Assembly: GCF_031010195.1 (NCBI RefSeq) | Contig: NZ_JAUAMC010000001.1 | Location: 620,001 to 684,000 of the forward strand | DNA: 64,000 bases | Reading direction: 5' to 3' | From: Halomonas sp. SpR8 | GTDB lineage: Bacteria > Pseudomonadota > Gammaproteobacteria > Pseudomonadales > Halomonadaceae | In this document: in pieces, positions 51,906-60,458 of the stretch | Position numbering within the stretch: position 1 is the first letter of the stretch | How the letters are laid out: every line of letters starts with the position of its first letter | Notes under the pieces: generated by a model | What the model was told of the DNA's origin: nothing | Databases searched by the model: none | Seen by the model: only the letters and a program-made list of their open reading frames with translations | Translations under genes and position numbers: made by a program

Positions 51906-54900
51906 ATGGCTGTCAAACTGAACCAACATGATCTGCAATACATCCTTGATCAGATCAAAATTGCGGAAGCGCATGCCGCGGGAACGCCACTTTCGGAACT
52001 CGTGGACAGCCCGCTGTTGCCCTACGGGTTGCGTACCGTGGATGGCAGCTATAACAATCTTGCTCCCGGCCGAGAGCTCTGGGGTGCGTCAGATCAGCCG
52101 TTTCTGCAAATCACGAATCCAAGTTTCCGCAATGAGAACGACGATTCCATCAGCTTCGGCAATGGCGCCGTTACGCTGGACAATAATGACTATGGGTCGT
52201 CAGGCACTCCAACGCCTGGGTCGATGGGCCTCGATGGTGGCACCGTGGTCGATGCCGACCCGCGGCTGATTTCGAACCTGATTGTCGACCAGACAAGTAA
52301 CAACCCGGTCGCGACGCAGCTTTACGAACGCTATCTGTCGGAAGGCCAGAATGTCTCAGCGAAGCCACTTTTCGAACAAGACGGTGTGACGCCGATACTT
52401 GCCGCCGACGGCTCGCAACTGATTTCCTACCAGTTCGATAACGTGTCGCCCGACATCGGTGACTCAGCGCCTTATAACTCGCTGTTCACGCTCTTCGGCC
52501 AGTTCTTCGACCATGGGTTGGATTTGGTCGGCAAGGGCGGCAACGGCACTGTCTACATGCCGCTTCAGCCAGACGACCCGCTTTATGTCGAGGGCAGTCA
52601 ATCGAACTTCATGGCGCTGACGCGGGCCAGCATTGGCGAGGACGCCAAGAATACGACGACGCCTTGGGTCGATCAGAACCAGACTTATGGGTCTCATGCG
52701 TCGCATCAGGTTTTCCTGCGCGAATACACCACCGGGCCGGATGGCAAGCCTGTCGCGACGGGGCATCTGCTCGAAGGTGCCCAGAACGGTATGTCGACCT
52801 GGGGCGATCTGAAGGCTCACGCGGCGGATATGCTGGGCATCAAGCTCACCGATCTTGATGTCGGCAGCGGCCCGGTTCTGGCGACGGACGAATATGGCAA
52901 TTTCATTCCTGGCCCGAACGGATATGCCCAGCTCGTCGTTATCCAGTCGGACGGAAATGGTGGCTTCATCACCACGCTGGTCGAGGGAGATCCGGCTAAT
53001 CCTGTCGATCCGAGCGCGATCGGCGCCGCGCGCACTGGCCATGCGTTCCTTGCCGACATCGCTCACAGCGCTGCCCCGGTAGTGACCGGTGGCGTTCTAG
53101 TGCAGGATGGAGATGACGTCGCTGGCAACGCGGTGGCGAGTGTTCGCGGCAACAACACCGAGTACGATAACGAGCTCCTTGACGCACACTTCATCGCCGG
53201 GGATGGACGCGCCAACGAAAACTTCGGCCTGTCGGCCATCCACCACATCTTCCATTCCGAGCACAACCGGATCGTCGAGCACACGAAGGATGTCGTGCTC
53301 GCCTATGGTGATCTGGAATTCCTGAACGAATGGTTGCTTGTGCCGGTAGACGCAGTGCCGAGTTCAGCGGAAGACCTTGCCGCGCTGATTTGGAACGGCG
53401 AACGGCTGTTCCAGGCGGGACGGTTCACCACCGAGATGGAATACCAGCATTTGGTGTTCGAAGAGTTCGCGCGGAAGATGCAGCCGGATGTCGATGCTTT
53501 CCTGTTCGAGCCCGATCCGGACATCAACCCAGCGATCTTCGCCGAGTTCGCCAATGTGGTTTATCGCTTCGGCCATTCGATGCTGAACGAGACGGTGGAT
53601 CGGATCAACGCCGACGGCACGCGGGACGACGTCACGCTCTTCGATGCGTTCCTCAATCCTCTCGGCTACGACGGCAGCGGAACGGTTAGCCACGATGAAG
53701 CGGCAGGCGCGATCTTCCGCGGCATGTCGGCCCAGGTCGGCAACGAGATCGACGAGTTCGTCACCAACGTCCTGCGCAACCAACTGACCGGCATCCCGCT
53801 TGACCTCGCGGCGATCAACATTGCCCGTGGCCGTGACACCGGCATGCCCACCCTCAACGAGGCGCGGGAGCAGTTCAAGGCGATCGCCGGTGGCGACAGT
53901 CAGCTCGACCCCTACACGGGCTGGACCGACTTCGCCCTGAATCTCAAGAACCCGGAATCGATCGTCAACTTCATCGCGGCTTATGGCACGCATGACCTAA
54001 TCACTGGAGAGGATAGCCTGGCTGGCAAGCGTGCGGCGGCCATGGCGATCGTCTTCGGGATCGAGCAAACCTTCACGGATGGCATCGACGGCACCCAGAA
54101 GACGATCGCGCCGCCAGCTACGGCCGACCGTATGGACTTCCTGAACGGCACCGGCGCATACGCCGGGAATCTCGGCGGGCTGAATGGCGTCGACCTCTGG
54201 ATGGGCGGTCTCGCTGAGAAGAAGATGGACTTCGGCGGCATGCTGGGATCGACCTTCGCCTTCATCTTCGAGCTTCAGATCGAGAACCTGCAGGATGGTG
54301 ATCGCTTCTATTACCTCTCGCGGGTGCAGGGCCTGAACCTGTTAACAGAGCTCGAAAACAACTCGCTATCGAAAATGGCGCTGGCTAATACCGACCTCGG
54401 GGAGACCAACTCGGCAATCCCGGCCGACTTCTTCTCAACGCCGGATCTCACGCTCTATCTCGATTACGCCAAGCAGCTCGCGATGACCGGTGAAGATGAT
54501 CCGACCCACGACAACCCGACCCTCGAGGCCATCTCGAACATGGTCGAGCGTCGTGACGGCGATGCACCTATCGCGCTCGAAGCCTCCGGGTTGCCGGCGG
54601 GCGTGACGTTTGATGAAGAGACGATGGCGATTTCGGGCGCGCCTGGCGCCGGACGCTACGAGGTCACAATCACCGCGACCTATGAGGATGCTCCGTCCCA
54701 GAGCTATGTCGTCCAGATCGTCGCGGCTGAAGCGACCCCGGCCGATGCTGCGGCGATGGATGCGCTTGTCGATGACGCATTCTACAACGCGACCTATCCT
54801 GACGTGGCGACGGCGGGAGTTGATCCGGACGCGCATTTTGCGCAATTTGGGTGGGCCGAGGGCCGCAATCCGAATGCGTTCTTCAATATCGCTTACTACC

Positions 54901-57900
54901 TGACGCAAAATCCAGACGTGGCGGCGAGCGGTGTCAATCCGCTGCTGCACTATGCTGAGCTTGGCTGGAAGCAGGGCCGCGATCCGTCGCCGCTCTTCGA
55001 TACCGATGCCTATCTGACGGCGCATCCGGATGTGGCTGCCGCCGGCCTCAATCCGCTGGTGCATTACCTTCAGTTTGGACAATTCGAAAACCGGGCGATC
55101 TTCGCGGCCGTAGCGAGCGATGCGGTCCTGGTGACGGTAGGTGAGGCGTTTAACTTGGCGCTGCCGTCCGGCCTCTTCGCTGGCGACGGCGTGGCCGAGT
55201 ACCTGCGTTACAACGGCGGGGACCACGTGGTCATCCAGGGCTCCGATGGCAACGACACCATCATCGCGGGGGAAGGCGACGATACCATCTGGGGCGGTGC
55301 TGGCGATGACACTCTCGACGGCGCCTATGGAGTCGATCACGTCCACGGCGGCGATGGTGACGACATCATCTTCAACTCCGGCACCGACATCGGGGCGATG
55401 GATTTCCTTCATGGGGACGATGGCAATGACGCGATCCACGGCGGAAGCGGCCTATCGTTGATCTTTGGCGGCGGCGGCAAGGACTTCATCATTGCCGGTC
55501 CTGATGGCAAGACAGCCATGGGCGGCGTCGGCGACGACTTCATTCATGGCGGCGACGGCATGGACTTCCTGATGGGTGAGGCTGGCGACGACTGGATGGA
55601 AGGTGGCGGACGATTCGACACCCTCTCGGGTGAGAACTCCGAGCTGTTCTTCAACTCCACCATCATCGGTCACGACGTCCTCGATGGGAACGGCGGTGAC
55701 GTCGACTACGACGCCGAGTCCGGGGACGATATCATGCTGCAGGGGGTGGGCATCCAGCGGAACAACGGCATGGCCGGGTTTGACTGGGCGATTCACAAAG
55801 GCGACAGCCTGGCGGCGAATTCCGACCTTGGCATCCCGATCTTCGTCAACCAGGAGGAATTCATCCTCCGCGACCGGTTCGACCTCGTGGAAGGCCTTTC
55901 GGGCTGGAAGTACGACGATATCCTGCGTGGGAGATCGACCGTACCGGGGGCGCGCGATGAGCAGATCGCCGGAGCCGCAATTCCAGCACCGGACGACCCG
56001 TTCCTCAGCTGGTCGAATGCTCTGACGGCTGGCGGCGTCGCCAGAATCGATGGCTTTGATCAGATCGTGGCACACATCGACTACGATACCTCGAACGACG
56101 AGAACGTGGTGATGGAGACCGGCGGCGGCGGGGACATCATTCTCGGCGGTGCCGGCAGCGACCTCATCACGGGTGAAGCAGGCGATGACATCATCGATGG
56201 CGACCGTTGGCTCAACGTGCGCATCAGTATTCGCGATGATTCGGGCAACGAGATCGCCACGGCCGATGGAATGACCGGCAAGATGTACACCTCGCCTGAA
56301 GCGCTCACCGCTAAAGACCAGACGGCACTTTTCGCCAACGGCAGGACGCTACAGCAAGCGGTGTTCGACCGGACGATCAATCCCGCGCAGCTCTTCATTG
56401 TCCGAGAGATGATCAAGGAGAGCGGTATCGGTGATATCGATACAGCGGCCTACACCGACGTCTTTGCGAACTATGAGTTCGAGATCAATGCCGATGGCAG
56501 CCTGGTCGTGGATCACACCGGCTTCAGCGATGACGATGATACCGTCGACGATGATGACGATGCCGAAGCGGGTGAGGGCGAAGGTGTACCAAACGCGCTT
56601 TCTGATGGTCGCGATACCTTGCGCGGCATCGAGCAGCTGAGCTTCACTGATGGCGATGTCACGGTGATCACTGGGACCGAAGGCAACGATACCGGTGCGA
56701 CCCGCCTCAACGGCACGGACGGAATCGACATCCTGATCGGTCTTGCCGGTAACGACAATCTGCTCGCGGGCGGCGGTGACGACCTCGCCTTCGGCGGTGC
56801 CGGTGACGATCGTCTGATCGGCGACGACGGCAACGACACTCTCGACGGCGGCGAAGGCAATGACTTCCTCAACGGCGGGGCTGGCGACGATACGTTGCTG
56901 GGCGGCGGCGGTGCGGATGAACTTCGCGGTGGTGCTGGAGACGATGCCCTCGACGGCGGAGAGGGGGACGATATCCTACTCGGTCTAGCCGGCGACGACG
57001 CTCTTGAAGGTGGCGCAGGTAATGACGATCTCAACGGCGGCGGTGGCAACGACGTTCTGAATGGCGGCGCCGGTGACGACGTGCTGTTCGGCAGCGCTGG
57101 CGATGACCTGCTGATCACCGAGGCCGATGGCGGACGCGACATTCTTGATGGCGGCAACCAAGTCGACACCACGGAAATTCTCGGCAACGCCAACGAAGCC
57201 GAATCCTTCGCGGTTCTCGATCGGGCCAATGCGCTGGCGCAGGGCTTTACCGACCTCGCCGCCGGAACGGAGATTGTCATCGTACGCAACGGCGTGGTGA
57301 TGGCGGAACTCGACAACATCGAGGAAATCGTCATCGACGGCCAGGGCGGCGGCGATAGTTTCCAGATCGCTGGCGACTTCAGCGGCACCAGCTTGGCGAT
57401 GAGCACTATCCACGTAATGGGCTCGGAGGACGACGATGTCCTGGACATCTCGGCACTGAGTTCTGCCCATCGGGTGGTTTTCAAGACCAAGGGCGGGCAC
57501 GACACGGTTGTGGGCGCGCTCAGAGAGCAGGATGTTGTCGAACTTGCCGACGGCACGACGCTCGCTGAAATGTCCGAGGGGCTCGAAGGCTCCGGCGAGC
57601 AGAGAGTGGGCGACGACGAGAACTCCGTCAGCTTCGAGATGCCCTCTGAGGCGCAGCAGCCTGGGGAGAGCGATAGCGGCGGTGATGACGATACCGGTGG
57701 TGGCGATGATACCGAGGAAGATGACGAAACCGTCGACGAGACGGAAGACGAGGATGACGATGTCGCACCAAGCCCGGTAGCTCCCATCCCAGTCGCCGCG
57801 ATGGCTGGCAGCGAAGGCGCGGATGCGCTGGTCGGAACGGCAAACGGCGATACGATCATGGCCCTGGGCGGTCGAGACGTCGTCTTCGGCCATGATGACG

Positions 57901-58622
57901 ACGACGACATCCTTGGCGGCGACGGCGCAGACATGCTCTACGGCGATGACGGCGACGACCGCATTCTTGGCGAAGACGGTAACGACTTCATCAATGCCGG
58001 TGCAGGCGACGATACGGTCTTCGGTGGCGACGGCGATGACCTATTCGTAGCTGAAGCCGGTGACGGTGACGACACCTATTATGGTGATGACATGGGCGAC
58101 GACATGGTGGGAGGCAGCGGTAACGACACCCTGGACATGTCAGCGATTATGTCGTCGATCACGGCGGATCTTGGCACCGGGTTTATGGGACGAGGCAGCG
58201 TGTCTAGCGCCGAGACCGGCCATGATGGGCTGTGGGGTGTCGAGAACATCGTCACGGGATCGGGACACGATACGATTACGGCGAACCACGCGGTTAACGT
58301 GATGGACGGCGGTGCGGGCAACGACACCTTCCGCTTCCTCTCCGCTGCGGATGCGGACGGCGATACCCTCATGGGATTTCAGCCGGGCGACCGTATCGAT
58401 CTCAGCGGCATTGATGCCAATGGCTGTGCAGCAGGCAACCAGAGCTTCACGTTGGTGACCGAGGCCTTCACCGGCGCCGGGCAGCTCATGTTCACCCATC
58501 AAACGCACGACGGTAAGGACTACACCGTCGTTCAAGGCAGCACGACCGGAGACGATGAGGCTGATTTCTCCATCAACATCAAGGGTCGGCATGAGCTGGG
58601 AGTGAGCGACTTCAACCTCTAA
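51906..58622 (+). CDS. Secreted haem peroxidase with RTX repeats (peroxicin-type)
   Basis: A 2238-residue type I-secreted exoprotein. The peroxidase-cyclooxygenase domain (about 180-800) has distal His203 in FGQFFDHG, AIHHIFHSEHNRI, proximal His557 in YRFGHSMLNE, and the IARGRDTGMPTLNE signature. An Ig-like segment follows (about 880-940), then three ~34-residue repeats of the NPDVAAxGxNPLxHY type (957-1065), and several RTX nonapeptide blocks (GGxGxDxUx; about 1115-1240, 1410, 1610-1740, 1980-2060) split by acidic linkers, ending in an uncleaved secretion signal. Start 51906 (MAVKLNQHDLQYIL) matches the family; GTG 51744 would add 54 residues. GC-rich alphaproteobacterial-like codon use suggests transfer. 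Confidence 0.9.
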   Translation: MAVKLNQHDLQYILDQIKIAEAHAAGTPLSELVDSPLLPYGLRTVDGSYNNLAPGRELWGASDQPFLQITNPSFRNENDDSISFGNGAVTLDNNDYGSSGTPTPGSMGLDGGTVVDADPRLISNLIVDQTSNNPVATQLYERYLSEGQNVSAKPLFEQDGVTPILAADGSQLISYQFDNVSPDIGDSAPYNSLFTLFGQFFDHGLDLVGKGGNGTVYMPLQPDDPLYVEGSQSNFMALTRASIGEDAKNTTTPWVDQNQTYGSHASHQVFLREYTTGPDGKPVATGHLLEGAQNGMSTWGDLKAHAADMLGIKLTDLDVGSGPVLATDEYGNFIPGPNGYAQLVVIQSDGNGGFITTLVEGDPANPVDPSAIGAARTGHAFLADIAHSAAPVVTGGVLVQDGDDVAGNAVASVRGNNTEYDNELLDAHFIAGDGRANENFGLSAIHHIFHSEHNRIVEHTKDVVLAYGDLEFLNEWLLVPVDAVPSSAEDLAALIWNGERLFQAGRFTTEMEYQHLVFEEFARKMQPDVDAFLFEPDPDINPAIFAEFANVVYRFGHSMLNETVDRINADGTRDDVTLFDAFLNPLGYDGSGTVSHDEAAGAIFRGMSAQVGNEIDEFVTNVLRNQLTGIPLDLAAINIARGRDTGMPTLNEAREQFKAIAGGDSQLDPYTGWTDFALNLKNPESIVNFIAAYGTHDLITGEDSLAGKRAAAMAIVFGIEQTFTDGIDGTQKTIAPPATADRMDFLNGTGAYAGNLGGLNGVDLWMGGLAEKKMDFGGMLGSTFAFIFELQIENLQDGDRFYYLSRVQGLNLLTELENNSLSKMALANTDLGETNSAIPADFFSTPDLTLYLDYAKQLAMTGEDDPTHDNPTLEAISNMVERRDGDAPIALEASGLPAGVTFDEETMAISGAPGAGRYEVTITATYEDAPSQSYVVQIVAAEATPADAAAMDALVDDAFYNATYPDVATAGVDPDAHFAQFGWAEGRNPNAFFNIAYYLTQNPDVAASGVNPLLHYAELGWKQGRDPSPLFDTDAYLTAHPDVAAAGLNPLVHYLQFGQFENRAIFAAVASDAVLVTVGEAFNLALPSGLFAGDGVAEYLRYNGGDHVVIQGSDGNDTIIAGEGDDTIWGGAGDDTLDGAYGVDHVHGGDGDDIIFNSGTDIGAMDFLHGDDGNDAIHGGSGLSLIFGGGGKDFIIAGPDGKTAMGGVGDDFIHGGDGMDFLMGEAGDDWMEGGGRFDTLSGENSELFFNSTIIGHDVLDGNGGDVDYDAESGDDIMLQGVGIQRNNGMAGFDWAIHKGDSLAANSDLGIPIFVNQEEFILRDRFDLVEGLSGWKYDDILRGRSTVPGARDEQIAGAAIPAPDDPFLSWSNALTAGGVARIDGFDQIVAHIDYDTSNDENVVMETGGGGDIILGGAGSDLITGEAGDDIIDGDRWLNVRISIRDDSGNEIATADGMTGKMYTSPEALTAKDQTALFANGRTLQQAVFDRTINPAQLFIVREMIKESGIGDIDTAAYTDVFANYEFEINADGSLVVDHTGFSDDDDTVDDDDDAEAGEGEGVPNALSDGRDTLRGIEQLSFTDGDVTVITGTEGNDTGATRLNGTDGIDILIGLAGNDNLLAGGGDDLAFGGAGDDRLIGDDGNDTLDGGEGNDFLNGGAGDDTLLGGGGADELRGGAGDDALDGGEGDDILLGLAGDDALEGGAGNDDLNGGGGNDVLNGGAGDDVLFGSAGDDLLITEADGGRDILDGGNQVDTTEILGNANEAESFAVLDRANALAQGFTDLAAGTEIVIVRNGVVMAELDNIEEIVIDGQGGGDSFQIAGDFSGTSLAMSTIHVMGSEDDDVLDISALSSAHRVVFKTKGGHDTVVGALREQDVVELADGTTLAEMSEGLEGSGEQRVGDDENSVSFEMPSEAQQPGESDSGGDDDTGGGDDTEEDDETVDETEDEDDDVAPSPVAPIPVAAMAGSEGADALVGTANGDTIMALGGRDVVFGHDDDDDILGGDGADMLYGDDGDDRILGEDGNDFINAGAGDDTVFGGDGDDLFVAEAGDGDDTYYGDDMGDDMVGGSGNDTLDMSAIMSSITADLGTGFMGRGSVSSAETGHDGLWGVENIVTGSGHDTITANHAVNVMDGGAGNDTFRFLSAADADGDTLMGFQPGDRIDLSGIDANGCAAGNQSFTLVTEAFTGAGQLMFTHQTHDGKDYTVVQGSTTGDDEADFSINIKGRHELGVSDFNL

Positions 58623-58646
58623 CGAACGACAACAATAACAACAGCG

Positions 58647-58674
58647 TTCCCTGCGGGCCGGGTGCCCGCAGGGA
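58647..58674 (+). terminator. Intercistronic hairpin between peroxidase and exporter
   Basis: Perfect 12-bp stem TTCCCTGCGGGC-cggt-GCCCGCAGGGAA, 25 bases after the peroxidase stop and 36 before the exporter ATG. It lacks a U-tract, so it may partly terminate or protect the mRNA and keep exporter levels below those of the substrate. Confidence 0.7.
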
Positions 58675-58709
58675 AAGCCCGTTCACATTAGGGGCATGGG
58701 GTAGTTCAC

Positions 58710-60458
58710 ATGGGTAAAAAAGACGCTAAGACGTCGGCGAAGCGCAAGGGCGCAGAACAGCTGACCAAAGGTTTTCGAGGTATCTTTCTTTTCCTGTTCA
58801 GCATGTCGGGGATCATCAACATCCTCGCCCTGACAGGTGCTTTCTACATGCTGCAGATTTATGACCGGGCGCTGACCAGCGGGAGCATTTCGACGCTGAT
58901 CGCCATCTCCGTTCTGGCGCTCGGCCTGTATTGCTTTCAGGGAATGTTCGACATCATCCGTTCCCAGATCCTTGTGCGTGTCGGCGCGCGCCTCGACAAA
59001 AAAATCGCGCCATTGGCGCATCGGGTCGCTATTGATATGCCGCGCTTTGGGTTTTCGACCGCTGAATCACTAGAGCGCGGTCGCGATGTGGATACCGTGC
59101 GCGGCTTCCTGGGTAGCCAGGGGCCAGTCGCACTGCTGGATCTTCCCTGGATGCCGCTGTTTTTGGTGTTCGTCTACCTGCTGCACCCTTACCTTGGCGC
59201 GCTGGTTTTTCTTGGTGGATTCATCCTGGCCATGCTGGCGATCGCCACGGAACTGATGACGTCGAAAATGAGCAACGCCATGCAGCAGGCGGTTGTGATC
59301 CGCAACACCATCGCCGATTCCAATGCCCGCAATGCTGAAATCCTCAAGGCGATGGGCTTCGCCGGTCGTGCGGTGGCCCGCTTCAACCGCGCCAATGACG
59401 ATCACTTGGAGCTGCAGACGCGAACCAACGATATCAGCGGCACCCTTGGGGCGGTCGCACGGGTCTTGCGGATGGTCCTTCAGTCGGCCGTGCTTGGCCT
59501 CGGAGCACTGCTGACTATTCAGGGCGACCTGAGCGCTGGCGCCATCATCGCCGCCTCCATCGCGTCCGCGCGAGCGCTCGCCCCCATCGATCTTGCCATC
59601 GGAAACTGGAAGAACGTTGTCTCTGCGCGAACCGCGTTCGGCCGGCTGAAGGAAACGGTCATGGCGTTGGCAGAGGCGGACGAACCGATGCAACTGCCCA
59701 GCCCGAGTGCCTCCCTCAAGGTCGAGAATATCACCGTCGCAGCACCTGATTCGGGGCAGATTCTGCTTAGCGAGCTGAGCTTCGAGCTCAAGGCTGGTCA
59801 GGCGATTGGCATCATCGGCCCTAGCGGTGGTGGTAAGACCACGTTGCTTCGCGCATTGACCGGCATCTGGCCCGTGCTGCGCGGCAGCGTGCGGCTCGAC
59901 GACGCGGAGCTCTCGCAGTGGCACGACGAAGCACTCGGTCAGTTCGTCGGCTATTTGCCCCAGGAGGTTGCGCTGCTTAATGGCACCATTGAAGAGAACA
60001 TTTCGCGATTTCAGGAAACCCTGGATTCTCAGGCAATCGTGGCGGCGGCAATGGCCGCCAGCGTCCACGAGATGATCGTACGCTTGCCAAACGGTTATCG
60101 AACGCAGCTCGGCTCGCTCGGGGCGTCTCTGTCAGGCGGTCAACGGCAGCGAATTGGACTCGCCCGCGCACTTTTCGGCAATCCCTTTATCGTGGTACTG
60201 GACGAGCCCAATTCCAACCTCGATTCCGAAGGCGAAGCCGCCTTGACGGCGGCCATTCAAGGCGTGAGGCAGCGTGGCGGCATCGCCATCGTGGCTGCTC
60301 ACCGGCCAAGTGCGCTGGCGGCTGTCGATCTTGTGGGGGTTATCCAGAACGGTCGGTTAGCCGCCTTCGGGCCGAAGGACGACGTTATCGGTAAATCCAA
60401 TGTGCGCGCGGTGCATTCCGCCAGGCCGCCTACTAAGGAGGCATCGGTCGGATCATGA
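58710..60458 (+). CDS. Type I secretion ABC transporter (PrtD/HasD-like)
   Basis: A 582-residue inner-membrane exporter of the type I secretion complex. The membrane domain (about 25-330; five or six spans) contains LTGAFYMLQIYDRAL and LLDLPWMPLFLVFVYLLHP, typical of PrtD. The nucleotide-binding domain has Walker A GPSGGGKTT, signature LSGGQRQRIGLARAL and Walker B IVVLDEPNSNLD. No N-terminal peptidase-like (C39/CLD) domain is present, as in PrtD rather than HlyB. It overlaps the next gene by 4 bases. Confidence 0.92.
   Translation: MGKKDAKTSAKRKGAEQLTKGFRGIFLFLFSMSGIINILALTGAFYMLQIYDRALTSGSISTLIAISVLALGLYCFQGMFDIIRSQILVRVGARLDKKIAPLAHRVAIDMPRFGFSTAESLERGRDVDTVRGFLGSQGPVALLDLPWMPLFLVFVYLLHPYLGALVFLGGFILAMLAIATELMTSKMSNAMQQAVVIRNTIADSNARNAEILKAMGFAGRAVARFNRANDDHLELQTRTNDISGTLGAVARVLRMVLQSAVLGLGALLTIQGDLSAGAIIAASIASARALAPIDLAIGNWKNVVSARTAFGRLKETVMALAEADEPMQLPSPSASLKVENITVAAPDSGQILLSELSFELKAGQAIGIIGPSGGGKTTLLRALTGIWPVLRGSVRLDDAELSQWHDEALGQFVGYLPQEVALLNGTIEENISRFQETLDSQAIVAAAMAASVHEMIVRLPNGYRTQLGSLGASLSGGQRQRIGLARALFGNPFIVVLDEPNSNLDSEGEAALTAAIQGVRQRGGIAIVAAHRPSALAAVDLVGVIQNGRLAAFGPKDDVIGKSNVRAVHSARPPTKEASVGS

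Noticed and set aside
54435..57934. Long minus-strand open frames opposite the RTX gene (334, 473 and 302 codons)
   Set aside because: They are low-complexity Ser/Pro/Val-Ile-rich shadows of the GC-biased RTX coding strand and have no ribosome sites or family motifs.
55230..58080. Regularly spaced DNA repeats that could suggest a CRISPR array
   Set aside because: They are the codons of glycine/aspartate-rich RTX nonapeptides, in frame and without spacers.
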